Under the pieces are notes generated by a model that was not told the origin of the DNA, did not search any database, and saw nothing but the letters and a program-made list of their open reading frames with translations. Shown one piece after another: positions 45,889-57,018 of a DNA stretch of 64,000 nt (within the stretch, counting starts at the first letter, position 1; each line of letters begins with the position of its first letter). The stretch comes from Paenibacillus alvei DSM 29 (lineage in GTDB: Bacteria > Bacillota > Bacilli > Paenibacillales > Paenibacillaceae), in assembly GCF_000293805.1 (NCBI RefSeq), contig NZ_AMBZ01000007.1, positions 326,834-390,833 of the forward strand. The letters are read 5' to 3'. The translations under genes were made by a program, and so were the position numbers.

Positions 45889-48800
45889 ATGAGACGAACA
45901 AAATGGATGCAAAAAGCTTTATCGATTGTTACGGTAGCAACTTTGACATTCTCTGGTCTGCCCGGCTTGGCGCCTGTATCTGAAGTTTCGGCTGCAGAGA
46001 GATTGGTTGAATCTTTTGACTCTGTTGTACTAGAACTGACACAAGCGACGGATCATGCAGGCAGAGTAAACCTTATTTACAAAGGTGCACCAGTAAGCAA
46101 TTTTGTTAAAGGACCGGTGATCGATGCGTTCAGTTATGATTAAAGCAATTCGAATTTAGTAACGGTTGATGATAACGGAAACGTTGCATTAGCTAGCGGT
46201 TATACCTTCGCGGCCCCCGGTGATACAGGCATCCCAGTGACGATAACCGCCACGACGAGTTATTACCATGACTCAGATGTGTTATTCATGGAGGATTTTG
46301 AGAATAACAATGGTCCGCTGACGTCAATAAGTAAACTTGGTTCATCATTTTCACTGTCTGATGCCCAGTCGCGCTCTGGTTTGAAAGCGATTACACCATC
46401 AAGCGCAACGAATACGGAGAATGTAAGCCAAGACGTGGCTCTGCCCGCCGGAAGCAACTATAAAATGACGGCATGGTATTACGACCCGTATCCGGAAGAG
46501 GAGAAGACAGCGGCTGCAAGAACCCAATTTGCGATTTTGGATGGCAAAAATGCCACCTTCGCTGGGACATTCTATCAAAGTTCACAGGCCGACGTTATTC
46601 ATAACCCGACAAAATATACTTGGGCATTTGCACCATCATCAGCCGGTTCAGCGGCGAAACGTTGGCAAGACAGCGGGGTTGAACGCTCCACAGGCTGGCA
46701 CAAATTTGAGTGGTTCATTACACCGAATGGTGCGACCTTGCAAATTGACGGCATTTCAATACCCGATTCAGCACAGTATGATATTTACAAAGCGATGAAG
46801 AGCGGTACAACCATTCAACCCAAAATTGCTGGAGGGTGGAATAACCAAGCAGGCAACATTTCTTATGTTCATAACAAGCATCTTATCGACGATTTTTATG
46901 TTGTCAAAGATGTTGCTCCAGTAACTGGTACAAGAACATTAACATTGAATGTAGCACCACCAGATGGAGCGTCAGATTTGGAAATTATCACTCATCCAAT
47001 AGCAGCAAAAGTGAACCAAGGCGAGACAGCAACATTTAGCGTTACGGCATCAGCCGCTGCTGCATCATACCAATGGTATGTATCTAACGACGAAACAGGT
47101 TTGAACGGGGCGGAAGTCGTCGGAGCAAATGATGCGGTATTAACGTTGTCAAAGGTTGACTCAGTTGCGCAGCAAGGTAAGTTTTATTATTGCCTGGTGT
47201 CTTCGGCAGAGGGAATTGTTGTGAAATCCCAAGCTGCACCGTTGTTGATTCAGACAAATACGCAGGTGAATGCGCCCATTAACCCGACGCTTGACCCGAA
47301 CACGGGTATTTATACAGGCGGTTCTAATTACGGGGATACCCTTGTAACCCTGTTCAAAGATGGTGAACCCGTTGGCTATTATTTATCGAAAAATGGAGGG
47401 CCCGACCAGCTAAACAATCATGAAAGACATCATGTTCTGCCATATGCAAGGGCATTGGGGGCGGGTAATTACACCGTTACAGCAATCGTCATGAATACAG
47501 AAGGAAATAGAAGTGAAGAAGTTACGGCAACAGGAACATTAACGATCGAGAACTTGTCTGCACCGGAAAATGTTAGATGGAACGGTACCTATGCTACTTG
47601 GAATAACGTTGCTAACGCATCTGCGTATTCGGTTCAGCTCTTCAGTCACGGAGTTGCTAATGGGAGCCCTGTCGCAGTAACAGGTAATGATGCAGCTCTG
47701 TCCCCGAGCTTGGATGATACATTTACAGTTAGAGCGATGGGCAGCGCAACAACACGCTTCTTGGATTCTGATGAATCAGGGGAGAGTGCAGCATATTCAG
47801 CTCATATTGCGCTAGTCCGTCAGAACGAGACTTTACGGGCAGGCGAGAGCCAGCGGCTAATCGTTGACACTGCCGATGAGTTCGTAGCTGATAACATCAG
47901 CTTCAGCCCAGCAGTGAGAGACAAAGATAAGATCGAAGTTGATCATGCTGGATTCGTTACGGTTAAGAAAGGTTATGTCCCAACAGAGAATGAAGAGGTA
48001 ACCGTAAATGTCAGCGTTGATTACTTCAATAAGAAGGATACGATGTTCTACGATGGATTTGAAGGGAATAAGAAGTTTACGACGGGTGAGAACGGGTACG
48101 TCCAAAGTGACGTGATGTCCCGTACCGGAGCAAAAGCCGCGACAACGAGTGGTGCTGGCCAGGTGGCTACTGTCCCAGGCGCCTATAATTACGCTCCAAA
48201 AGCCGGCAAGACAACAATCGTCACTGCCTGGTACTACGACGATGGCGGGGTGGCATCCGGTGATCACGCGGTATTTGGCTTAACTCCGTCAACCAATGAA
48301 CATATCACAATAAATTATGGGAATGCGGATGGCAACTGGGCGGCGAACCAGACTAACTACGCAGTTAGGCTCGGATCAACTGGAAGGTTCTATCCCGTCG
48401 ACGTGAAGCGCAGCAAAGGCTGGCATAAATTCCAATGGGTCGTTACCTCAACGGGAACAACCTACAAAATTGATGGAAAAGCAATTAAGAGACAAACGAC
48501 AGATGGGGGCGCGTTCAATACGAATGTATCGAACAATATTTCGAAAATTGATGCATTGCAACTTGCTACGAATTGGGGCAATAAATCCGGAACGATTAAA
48601 GATATGCAGAACAAGCACTTTATCGATGACGTATATGTGATGGATAGTGAAGTAACAGCCCAAACGGCAACAGCATCGGTTACATTAAAGCTCTTACCTA
48701 AAGTGTACACTCACTCCGAAGACAGCACTTATGTTCTTGGCTTGGATGATTATAAAATTACCGTGAATCCTGATTTAGCGGATCTAGCTGGTGTGGAAAT

Positions 48801-51126
48801 CGGCGATGCAACCCTAACACAAGCTTTGGATTATACAGTTAGCGGCAATGTATTAACGATTAACAAAAAAGCATTTGTAAGAAACAATATTGTGCCAGGA
48901 AAATATACCGTTAGACTCGACCTGAACCCTGCTGAAATTACGTTTGAGTTGAACATTGCATCTCGTGAAGTCCGTGATTATTATTTCTCCAATAATGGTG
49001 ATGATCATGCCGATGGACGCACACCGGAGACAGCATGGAAATCAATATCCAAAATAAATGAATATGTGTTCCTCCCAGGTTCAACGATTTATTTGGATGC
49101 AAACAGCGTGTGGAATGAACAAATCAGATTGCGCGGCAACGGCGAAGAAGGATATCCGATTACGCTTACTAAATATAATACGACCGATCCTAACCAACGG
49201 CCGATTATTAATGGCGGAGGAACAGCGTCAAGCCCATCAGGCATTACCCTAAACGGTACAATTGAGTTGTACGACGTCAATTATTGGGTAGTCAGCGGAA
49301 TTGAAGTGACGAACATCGGCACTACAGCAGGTGACGGCCGCTCCGGTATTGCTGTGATGTCCCGTATATCCAAGCTGGGACAAAGTCAATTTAACATTCA
49401 AGATTATGCGGATGCTCGTATGCAAGGAATTGTCATTCGAGACAACTATGTTCATGATGTGAATGGATTGCACCAAGCGAATGGAGCCAGTAAAATATCT
49501 GGCGGCATCATTATTAATGGTTATGTAGATGTACTGGTCGAAGGCAATAAGACCCTTCGCTGTGATAACGAAGGCATTCGCAACAATGCTTATGGGCCAA
49601 GCAACCCGGGGACGAACAATACGGGCCTCTCTTGGAGCAACTCAAGCTATCCTTGGGCATCTAACGCTGTATTTAGAAACAACTGGGTTTCTGGTTCGGT
49701 TGGTGATGGAATCGTCCTGTCCGGCGGGAACAATTCCCTTGTGGAACGAAATGTGGTCACAGACAGCGGGTACAGCTATTTAAGCGATAAGAGCGGCAAA
49801 CTGGTACCGAACTGGGGTCCAAATAATACAACGCCAGCATATCTTGGTTCGCAAAATTATGCGGCAGCGTGGATTATGGCAAGTAAAGGCACGATCTTCC
49901 GCTACAATGAAGCTGTAGATAACCCTTATCATGCAAGTAATGACGGTATGGCTTGGGATATTGATAATTATTGTCAGGATAATGTGTATGAATATAACTA
50001 CAGCCGAAACAACTATGGCGGTTGGTATTTGCAGATGAATGCCGCCAAGGGCAACATCGTTCGCTATAACATCAGCGTGAACGACGGTCGCAGTCCGGAT
50101 TTTAATAAGAGTTACAATAGCCTTGTATTACTTGCGGGCGGTTCTTCAACAAGCGAGGAATTAAGCGGACTATACTATAACAATGTAATCATCTCTCCAT
50201 TGAAGAATAGCGGTTCGTTAGTGTTTGACCCAACGGCTTCCAACTTGCATATTTACTTCCAAAACAACATATTTGCTTATACTGGTGCTAACAACAGCGT
50301 TGGTCTAAAAGGCGGCGGAACATCAGCGCCATTTATAGCCGGACGGTTTACGAACAACATTGTATATCCAGCTAATCTTTTTGGCAGTATGAATGCTGGC
50401 GGGGGCGGATATTTAGGCAGAGGTGTAACAACAGCTGACAATCGCTACGTATCGGAAAAAGAACTATATTCCATATTGAAAGATTATAAGATTGCACCGG
50501 AACATTGGATTGCCAATAGTGGAACCGTTGATGCCGAGCTTGATTACAGCGTAATGGACGGGTTCCGCCTTGCTGATGGCGACAACAACATGGCCTATGG
50601 TTCAGGTGTCAAAGTAATTAGCCCATATGTGGATCGTGTGAACGCTCTGCCTCATATGACAGAGAGAACGGACTTTTTTGGAAATCCACTAGGCGATAGA
50701 ACGCCTTCGATCGGCGTACACAACCCTTATGCGGTAACTTTTGATTCCAATGGCGGCAGTGAAGTTGCGATGAAGTTCGCTGATATGGGGGGGACAATTA
50801 CCCAGCCGCCAGTACCAACCAAAGCTGAAATGAAATTCGGTGGTTGGTACCGAGATGCAGAATTAAACGATGCGTGGAATTTCGTTACTGATACGGTTAC
50901 AAGCGATATCGTATTATATGCGAAGTGGCTTAGAGATGAAGATTTATCTTTAGAGAAAGATCAATTGAGTGTGGAAGCCCCTAAAGGCGCAATGATGAAT
51001 CAAACAACGGTTACGGCAACTGTGTACTATGAGGTAACTGAGCAATTCATTGACGTTACCGTCAGCAAGGACGCTAGTGGGGAGCTCTTTAGCGACAAAG
51101 ATTGCGTCAAAAGAAATAAAGCATGA
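45889..51126 (+). pseudogene. Giant secreted beta-helix protein, interrupted by an in-frame stop
   Basis: The frame is open for 1745 codons apart from TAA at 46141-46143 (codon 85); what lies on each side is in the same frame. Signal peptide ends SEVSAAE. Domains in order by full-length numbering: a Big-2-like segment around the stop, a concanavalin-like domain (about 125-357), Ig-like (363-458), FN3-like (560-640), a second Big-2-like plus concanavalin-like unit (690-938), X2-like (943-1024), a right-handed beta-helix with many NN-turns (1028-1615) and an InlB/Flg_new repeat (1615-1683). The beta-helix start DYYFSNNGDDHADGRTPETA is typical of secreted polysaccharide lyases. The C-terminus ends abruptly (CVKRNKA) without an anchor, so it may be truncated too. 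Confidence 0.7.
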
Positions 51127-51206
51127 AACTGGCATGCCAATCGCGCCAACCCCCTGAAGAACAACCAGAATCGAGCTGAAGCTTCGCTGCGCAGCTCGCC
51201 GCTGCG

Positions 51207-51240
51207 TAAGCGTCAAATAGCCCCACCTATTTGACGCTTA
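51207..51240. repeat. Perfect 14-bp inverted repeat
   Basis: TAAGCGTCAAATAG and CTATTTGACGCTTA are separated by six bases. No T run follows. It may be the end of a lost mobile element that cut the preceding gene. The gap to 51654 also holds a smaller hairpin (CCAGTCG 51438 with CGACTGG 51460). Confidence 0.55.
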
Positions 51241-51654
51241 CCTCTAAGGAGTTTTGGACAAATAAAGAGATTCCAAAGAGATTATGTGTAGTAATTATTT
51301 AATTTTTTTCCTTGAATACCTCTAAAAGAAACTCATAGCTTATATTGTGAGGTTTTTTATTAAAAGCATAATAAAGATGGTATTGGGACTGACCCCTGTT
51401 TGTGAGATAGGGCAAAACACCTTGCAAGTTTAAGCAGCCAGTCGTCGAAAATTAATTGGCGACTGGTTATTTAGTTTCGTTTGAATGTGAATTGAGTTAA
51501 AAGGGATCAGTGATGCAGTGCAGAGGGAGAAAGAATTGCGGGATGACCGAAGAGGTTAAACATTTTGATGAAACCTTTAAAAAAGAAAAATTCGAAAAAA
51601 GACAAAGAAGAAAGCAAAAGCTACGGTATAGAATGAACGGCAGGAGGAACCAGT

Positions 51655-52252
51655 ATGAGCGATATAGTGCGGAGTGCAGAAGTGATTGCAGCAGAAATCC
51701 GTAGTATCGATTTGAAAACTAGAGAAATTGTTCTACGTAGTGCTATTGAAATAGGAAAGCGCTTGAATGAGGCTAAGGACCTTGTGAATCACGGGGAATG
51801 GGGAACCTGGCTGGAAGCAAATGTTCACTACAGCCAATCAACGGCCAACAACTTCATGGGATAACTGAAGAGTGCGGTTCAAATTTCCAAGCGATTAAGA
51901 ATTGAGCTATGCTAAAGCGTTGTCCCTTCTTGGTGTTCCAGCTGAAGATCGGGAGCAATTTGTACAGGAGAATGATGTGGAGAGCATGTCAGCACGTGAG
52001 CTACAGAAGGCCGTTAAAGAGCAGAAGCGACTAGAAAAAGAATTGAAAGAAAAGTCGATTAATGTACCTGCCACTGTAGAGATAGACATTGAAAAGAACT
52101 GTCAGCTTCGGCAGAAGGCGGCATAGGCAGGAAACGAATCAGCATTCAAGTTCAAAGTACAGTTTGAAGGACTCGGGGTAGACTTCCAAGATTTTCTGGC
52201 TACGCTGGCTAAGATCCAAGTGGACAACCCGGAGACACATGGTAGAGCCTGA
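51655..52252 (+). pseudogene. DUF3102 phage protein, decayed
   Basis: Three pieces in shifting frames: MSDIVRSAEVIAAEIRS through YSQSTANNFM; then EECGSNFQAIKN, SYAKALSLLGVPAEDREQF and SMSARELQKAV; then FKFKVQFEGLGVDFQDFLATL to 52252. Together they follow the order of a DUF3102 protein, common on phages and integrative elements. Frame changes near 51860, near 51899 and around 52120-52140. Relic of a prophage. Confidence 0.75.
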
Positions 52253-52343
52253 TCGATAAGATATCACATGCTCTTCATTAACATAAGGGTAATTGTAGAA
52301 ATGAAAAGACGGGAGGAATTCTCCCGCCAAATCATAACATTAG

Positions 52344-52514
52344 TCAAAGCGTGTAACACTTTGCATTCATTCCCCAAGGGCAATAGGGAGGCGGAGGAGG
52401 GGGAGTACCGCCAGGAAGTTGACCTCTCCTATCAATTTCACCAAATGCTAGAGCAGTACCGGATACTGATATAACCATAACGGTTGCTAAAGCAACAGCT
52501 AGAAACTTTTTCAT
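52344..52514 (-). CDS. Small secreted Pro-rich peptide
   Basis: A 56-residue reading frame with a clear signal peptide (MKKFLAVALATVMVISVSG, cleavage near TALA) and a ~33-residue mature part: FGEIDRRGQLPGG, a TPPPPPPY stretch, and a C-terminal half with two cysteines (YCPWGMNAKCYTL). The ribosome site GAGGTGG is well placed, and start and stop are unambiguous. I do not recognise the family; the two Cys could form a small disulfide loop. Confidence 0.65.
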   Translation of the reverse strand: MKKFLAVALATVMVISVSGTALAFGEIDRRGQLPGGTPPPPPPYCPWGMNAKCYTL

Positions 52515-52638
52515 CTTTACCACCTCATTTCTGGTAAGTTATGTCATTATCCTATCATTAAAAGTAAAAATATGCAAATTATATTTTAATAGTAAGGAGG
52601 TTTACATACTAATTCTTGTGATGAACGGAGTGATTTGA

Positions 52639-52782
52639 ATGAATTGCACCCATTGCCATGGGTCGGGATCTACGGAAGAAAAGATAGGGATTGTATCACC
52701 ACACATACCATATATTGAGGAAACTTATAAAGAGCCTTGCGACTATTGCAATGGTATAGGTGATATAGAGGAAGAAGAGTAA
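52639..52782 (+). CDS. Small CxxC zinc-ribbon-like phage protein
   Basis: 47 residues with CTHCHGSGS and CDYCNGIGD, the DnaJ-type CxxCxGxG pair that would bind one zinc. Acidic C-terminus (IEEEE). Lies among other phage relics, and the ribosome site is weak (ACGGAGTGAT). Function unknown. Confidence 0.6.
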   Translation: MNCTHCHGSGSTEEKIGIVSPHIPYIEETYKEPCDYCNGIGDIEEEE

Positions 52783-52825
52783 ACACAACATTATCTTAGT
52801 AATTTAGCTGAAAGGGTAACCCTCA

Positions 52826-53007
52826 ATGCACAACATCGAACTTGATATATCATTCGGAGAAAACATCTTGCAGACACGAACTGGAAGCTAGAATACCTTA
52901 CGTGGGGAGAGTTCATTGACCGTCTGCGAAAGGTTCGCCGAACGTCAAAAGTGATGGCGCAGTATGACAAAATGAGTTTGCCTGCTCAAGGTAAAATACT
53001 AAATTGA
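52826..53007 (+). pseudogene. Fragment of a VapE-type phage replication protein
   Basis: MHNIELDISFGENI, then after a frame change near 52870 TNWKLEYLTWGEFIDRLRKV and MAQYDKMSLPAQGKI. This is the N-terminal pattern of phage VapE/primase-helicase-like proteins as I remember it (TWSEFxxRL, RTxxTxAEYxxM). The remaining several hundred residues are gone. It abuts the LRR gene end. Confidence 0.55.
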
Positions 53008-53441
53008 TTATTTTTCAGATGAAGTTCTTCTAATATTGGTTAACATGCTAAAACTCTCAGGTATCTTATTAAGTTGGTTATTCATTAAGCATAATTCTAT
53101 CAGGTTAGTTACCAATTTTCTTTAGTAATTCCCTCAATTTATTATCACTCAGATTCAAATATTTTAATTTTATAAGGCTCCTAATTTCTGATGGAACTGC
53201 TTCAATCTGATTGTGTCCTAAGTCCATCATTTTAAGTTCTTTTAAATTTTTAATATTAGCAGCAATTTTCCTAATCTCATTAGTAGAAATATTTAGTACC
53301 TCTAGATTCTTCATTTTATAGATCTCTTTTTGGGATTTTTGTGAAATTATTATCGAATAGATTTATATTTGTAATTTCATTTAGTGATATGTTTAGGCAT
53401 GGCAAGGCAATTAATTTAGCATGGGGTAAGTTGATTTCCAT
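53008..53441 (-). pseudogene. Leucine-rich repeat protein, frameshifted
   Basis: Leucine-rich repeats of the LxxLNLSxNxIxxIP kind are read across three frames. An N-terminal part from ATG 53441 (MEINLPHAKLIALPCLNIS, NNFTKIPK; GAGG upstream) ends at an A5 run near 53319-53323. The centre (MKNLEVLNISTNEIRKIA) runs to 53105. The last part (IELCLMNNQLNKIPESFSML) ends at 53008. Repaired, it is a ~145-residue LRR protein of unknown role. Confidence 0.65.
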
Positions 53442-53760
53442 TTAATTTCCTCTTATTCATTCGACGATCCATCAAAATAGCTTTAATTAGCTTATTACTA
53501 AATATATCCTATCTACATCAAAAATACATTACTTTAATCTTATCTGTGAGGGAAAATAAGCTCTTTCATAACTTTGTACCAGTTCACATAATCTCGGGAA
53601 TCTATAGCGACACCATGTCTCATTTTTTTATAAGCTAAAAGAAGTAAAAATAATCTTACCTCAGTAAAAATTGTCTGCTTTGAATGGATTTTAATCATGT
53701 TACGATTATACCGACATGAAGGAAGTTTACTTACGACATCATCATATGAGGAGGGTCTAC
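53442..53760. other. AT-rich gap before the binding-protein gene
   Basis: No gene seen. It must hold the promoter of the 53761 operon; ribosome site GAGGAGGG lies at 53748-53755. Confidence 0.4.
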
Positions 53761-55101
53761 ATGAAAAAGATCATTCAAACTGTATTAGCAGCATCACTAG
53801 CTTTATCGCTAACTGCTTGCGGCAGCAACAATTCCTCTGATTCTACATCAACTCCGGCAACAGATGGCACTACTACAGGGCAAGTAACATTGAAGCTGAG
53901 CACTTGGCAAACAGATGCGAAGGCGCAATGGAGCAAAATCATACCGGAATTCGAGAAGGCGAACCCAGACATCAAAGTAGAGCTTGATCTGCTAAACGAA
54001 AAAGGAGACTCGGTTGCAGCTATGCAAAAGCTTGATTTGATGGCTGCATCAGATGATCAATTGGATATTATCGAAATGCCGTATACAAACTACTCGCAGC
54101 GTGCTTCGATTGGTCTGTTGGAACCGCTTGACAGCTACATTGAAAAGGAAGGCTATAAGTACGGTGACGAATACCTGGTAGATACTCAAGTGGATGGGAA
54201 AATTTTTGCGCTCCCTTCCTCCCTGCAGCGCTGGTTTATTTTATTAAACAAAGACTTGCTGGACGCAGCACAATTGCCGGTTCCACAAGATTGGACTTGG
54301 GCTGATTTCGAAGATTATGCTAAAAAGCTCACGAAAGGTGAAGGCGCTTCCAAAGTATATGGTGCCTACTTCCATAACTGGCCAGACCTTTACAACTTGC
54401 AGCTCAAGAGTAAAGAAATCGATAACAATTTCTTGAAAGCGGACGGAACCTCCAATGCGACAGAGCCACTCCTTACATCCAGCTTGAAAATGTTGAAAAC
54501 GATGATGTACACAGATAAAACAGCAAATCCATACGAAGACATTATTTCTCAAAAGCTGCATTATCGAACACAGTTTTTTAACGGTGCAGCAGCGATGGTA
54601 CCAATCGGGGACTGGATGGTTGCTGAATCGGGCGGTACGGATGCAATCCCTGCAACCTTCCATGCAGCGTTTGCTCCTATTCCTAAGCTGGAAGGTGCAA
54701 CTGAGCATTATTCCCCAGTACAGCCTACTTACATGGGGGTTGCTGCTAAGTCCAAAAACAAAGAAGCAGCATACAAATTCGTTAGATGGTATACAACGGA
54801 GGGCTTGGAGATTGGCGGTCGCGTATTCTCCGGTTGGGCAAAATCGGATTCCGACAAGTTGACAGAGAAAATCGTCAGCACTTCGAAGGACCCTTCCAAG
54901 GTGGATATGGAATCCTTGAAATATACCATGAAAAACACGAAGCCTGGTCAAGCGCCAGTTCCGGTTCCTTACGTTGGTGAGGTCGAGAAAGCTGCCATTG
55001 CTGAGGTTGAATTGTACTTGTTAGATAAGCAAGATATCGATAAGACAATTGAAAATATGGACAAGAAAATCACAGATGTAATCAATAGTAACAAAAAATA
55101 G
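53761..55101 (+). CDS. ABC transporter oligosaccharide-binding lipoprotein
   Basis: 446 residues from ATG 53761. Lipobox LTAC near residue 20, then a Ser/Thr-rich linker and a family-1 binding-protein fold (VTLKLSTWQTDAKAQW, DWTWADFEDYAKKLTKG, FNGAAAMVPIGDW). Genes downstream encode a YesMN pair and unsaturated glucuronyl hydrolase, so the ligand is probably an unsaturated uronate oligosaccharide. It may serve the permeases at 42592/43756, from which the giant gene and phage debris separate it. Confidence 0.88.
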   Translation: MKKIIQTVLAASLALSLTACGSNNSSDSTSTPATDGTTTGQVTLKLSTWQTDAKAQWSKIIPEFEKANPDIKVELDLLNEKGDSVAAMQKLDLMAASDDQLDIIEMPYTNYSQRASIGLLEPLDSYIEKEGYKYGDEYLVDTQVDGKIFALPSSLQRWFILLNKDLLDAAQLPVPQDWTWADFEDYAKKLTKGEGASKVYGAYFHNWPDLYNLQLKSKEIDNNFLKADGTSNATEPLLTSSLKMLKTMMYTDKTANPYEDIISQKLHYRTQFFNGAAAMVPIGDWMVAESGGTDAIPATFHAAFAPIPKLEGATEHYSPVQPTYMGVAAKSKNKEAAYKFVRWYTTEGLEIGGRVFSGWAKSDSDKLTEKIVSTSKDPSKVDMESLKYTMKNTKPGQAPVPVPYVGEVEKAAIAEVELYLLDKQDIDKTIENMDKKITDVINSNKK

Positions 55102-55221
55102 AAATTGTGATATTGTTGCTTGACCAAATTTAGATAGGATCATTATATATAGGTAACAGTGGAAATGAGAAATCATTTCCCTGTTCCTATTCTACGTGAT
55201 AAACATTTGAGGGCTCCATTT

Positions 55222-57012
55222 ATGAAAATAGATCGATATTCACTTCGTACAAAACTAGTTATTGCGGCTTTGATGTGTTTTATGATTCCCCTTATTGTGA
55301 ATTACTTCTTAACTACGTATGTAACCAAAGATATTGTGCTGCATAAAGCGGTTTCTAGCACGCAGGATACGTTAATATTAGTTGATTCCAATGTATCCGG
55401 TATTGTTGAACAGATGCTATCTTTGTCGAATATAATTTTGATGAATAATGAAATCAATAAACATGTAACAAGCAGCAAAGAGCAGTTTGCAAGCGGTAAT
55501 AACTCAGGTCAGCAGTTAGATTACATGCGTTTGATTTCTAATCTGGATGATCTGTTTGCCCAGAATTCAGATATGTATATCACCGTGTTGGGTGTAAATG
55601 GGTTTACGTATACGAATTATTCTTTTAGTGATTTTAACCCAAATTTCTTTAATGGAAAAATTGTATTCAAGGAACTGGATAAGCTTGCTGCTTTTTCAAC
55701 GGCATGGATTGGTTTACAGGATAATTATTACGGCAATTTCGAAGCGAAGCAGAAGTCACCGAAGGTGCTTACCATCGCTCGCACCATGAAAAACTCAAGT
55801 GGCCATTCGCTTGGCTATGTGATTGTCAGTGTGAACGAAAGTAAGATACAACGTCAGCTAAACAGCTATTCAGAACAGAGAATTATGCTGCTGGATGATC
55901 AGGGAGCGATCTTATCTCAGTCGGACTCCATAAACATCGGACAACAATTCCGATACCATGATTATGCGATTAACGAGAATACGCTCGTCTACAACAATGA
56001 AAAGTATATCTATGTTTCAGAGCCCGTAGCTGGAACCAAATGGTCCTTGCTCAGTCTAGTTCCATATTCTTCGGCAGTAGGCCCTAACAATCAGATATTA
56101 GTAACCAGCTTCATTATGCAGTTTCTTTTCTTTACAGGGTTTTGCATTCTGCTGATGATTCTGATCTCGGCGATCACTAATCCGATCACAAAGTTAAGTA
56201 AATTTGTCTCCAAGGTCAATATGGGGCAATTAAGTATTCGTTCGGGGATTAGAGGACAGCATGAGGTAGGCCAACTTGGCAAATCAATTGACCAAATGTT
56301 GGATCGAATTGAGATGATGATCGAACAGATTACGCTTGAGCAAACTAAGAAGCGCAAAGCAGAGCTTGAGATGCTTCAAGCACAAATTAATCCGCATTTC
56401 ATGTTCAATTTGTTAAATTCGATTCGCTTAAACATCCTGATTCGCGGCGATGAAGAGAATGCGAAGTTAATCGGTTCGTTATCATCATTGCTGCGGATGA
56501 CCATTAATCGAGATAATGAATGGATATCGCTTCGCGACGAAGTCGAGACCATTCAGCATTATATACGTTTGATGAACTTCAGGCATGCGAATCAGGTTCA
56601 GTTAATCGAGAAAATTGTCGTGGGTAGTGAGCACGTCTTCGTTCCTCGCTTTATGATTCAACCGATTATAGAAAACGCTATCATTCATGGATTTCATCAG
56701 TATGGCGGCCAAATTGAAATCGAATCGTATACGGTAAAGGTGAATGAAGAAAGCAGCCTCTTGATTAAGATTCATGATAATGGCGTCGGAATGACGCCAG
56801 AACGATTGCAAGAATTGATAACCAAACTTGAGAAGGGCCAGAGAGTGGCTGCTCCCAACAAATCTGGCTTCTCTGGCATTGGCGTGACGAATGTTTATCA
56901 GCGGTTGAAATTAATATATGGCGAAAAGTTTCTAATGAGGATTAACAGTGAAGTTGATGTAGGAACAACAATTACGCTTCAATTGCCCCAAGTAAACCGT
57001 GAAGTGGAGTGA
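55222..57012 (+). CDS. YesM-type membrane sensor histidine kinase
   Basis: 596 residues from ATG 55222 (GAGGG upstream): membrane segment at about 12-33, a large extracellular sensing domain, a second membrane segment (FIMQFLFFTGFCILLMILIS) near residue 305, HAMP, and the kinase core with phosphoacceptor His in INPHFMFNLLNSI plus NAIIHGF and GVGMTPERL. Likely reports the extracellular oligosaccharide, perhaps through the lipoprotein encoded before it. Confidence 0.9.
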   Translation: MKIDRYSLRTKLVIAALMCFMIPLIVNYFLTTYVTKDIVLHKAVSSTQDTLILVDSNVSGIVEQMLSLSNIILMNNEINKHVTSSKEQFASGNNSGQQLDYMRLISNLDDLFAQNSDMYITVLGVNGFTYTNYSFSDFNPNFFNGKIVFKELDKLAAFSTAWIGLQDNYYGNFEAKQKSPKVLTIARTMKNSSGHSLGYVIVSVNESKIQRQLNSYSEQRIMLLDDQGAILSQSDSINIGQQFRYHDYAINENTLVYNNEKYIYVSEPVAGTKWSLLSLVPYSSAVGPNNQILVTSFIMQFLFFTGFCILLMILISAITNPITKLSKFVSKVNMGQLSIRSGIRGQHEVGQLGKSIDQMLDRIEMMIEQITLEQTKKRKAELEMLQAQINPHFMFNLLNSIRLNILIRGDEENAKLIGSLSSLLRMTINRDNEWISLRDEVETIQHYIRLMNFRHANQVQLIEKIVVGSEHVFVPRFMIQPIIENAIIHGFHQYGGQIEIESYTVKVNEESSLLIKIHDNGVGMTPERLQELITKLEKGQRVAAPNKSGFSGIGVTNVYQRLKLIYGEKFLMRINSEVDVGTTITLQLPQVNREVE

Positions 57013-57018
57013 AGCTAA

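Noticed and set aside
51510..51704. 64-residue open frame before the DUF3102 relic
   Set aside because: Very basic, partly overlaps DUF3102 in another frame; could be a phage fragment but nothing supports a product.
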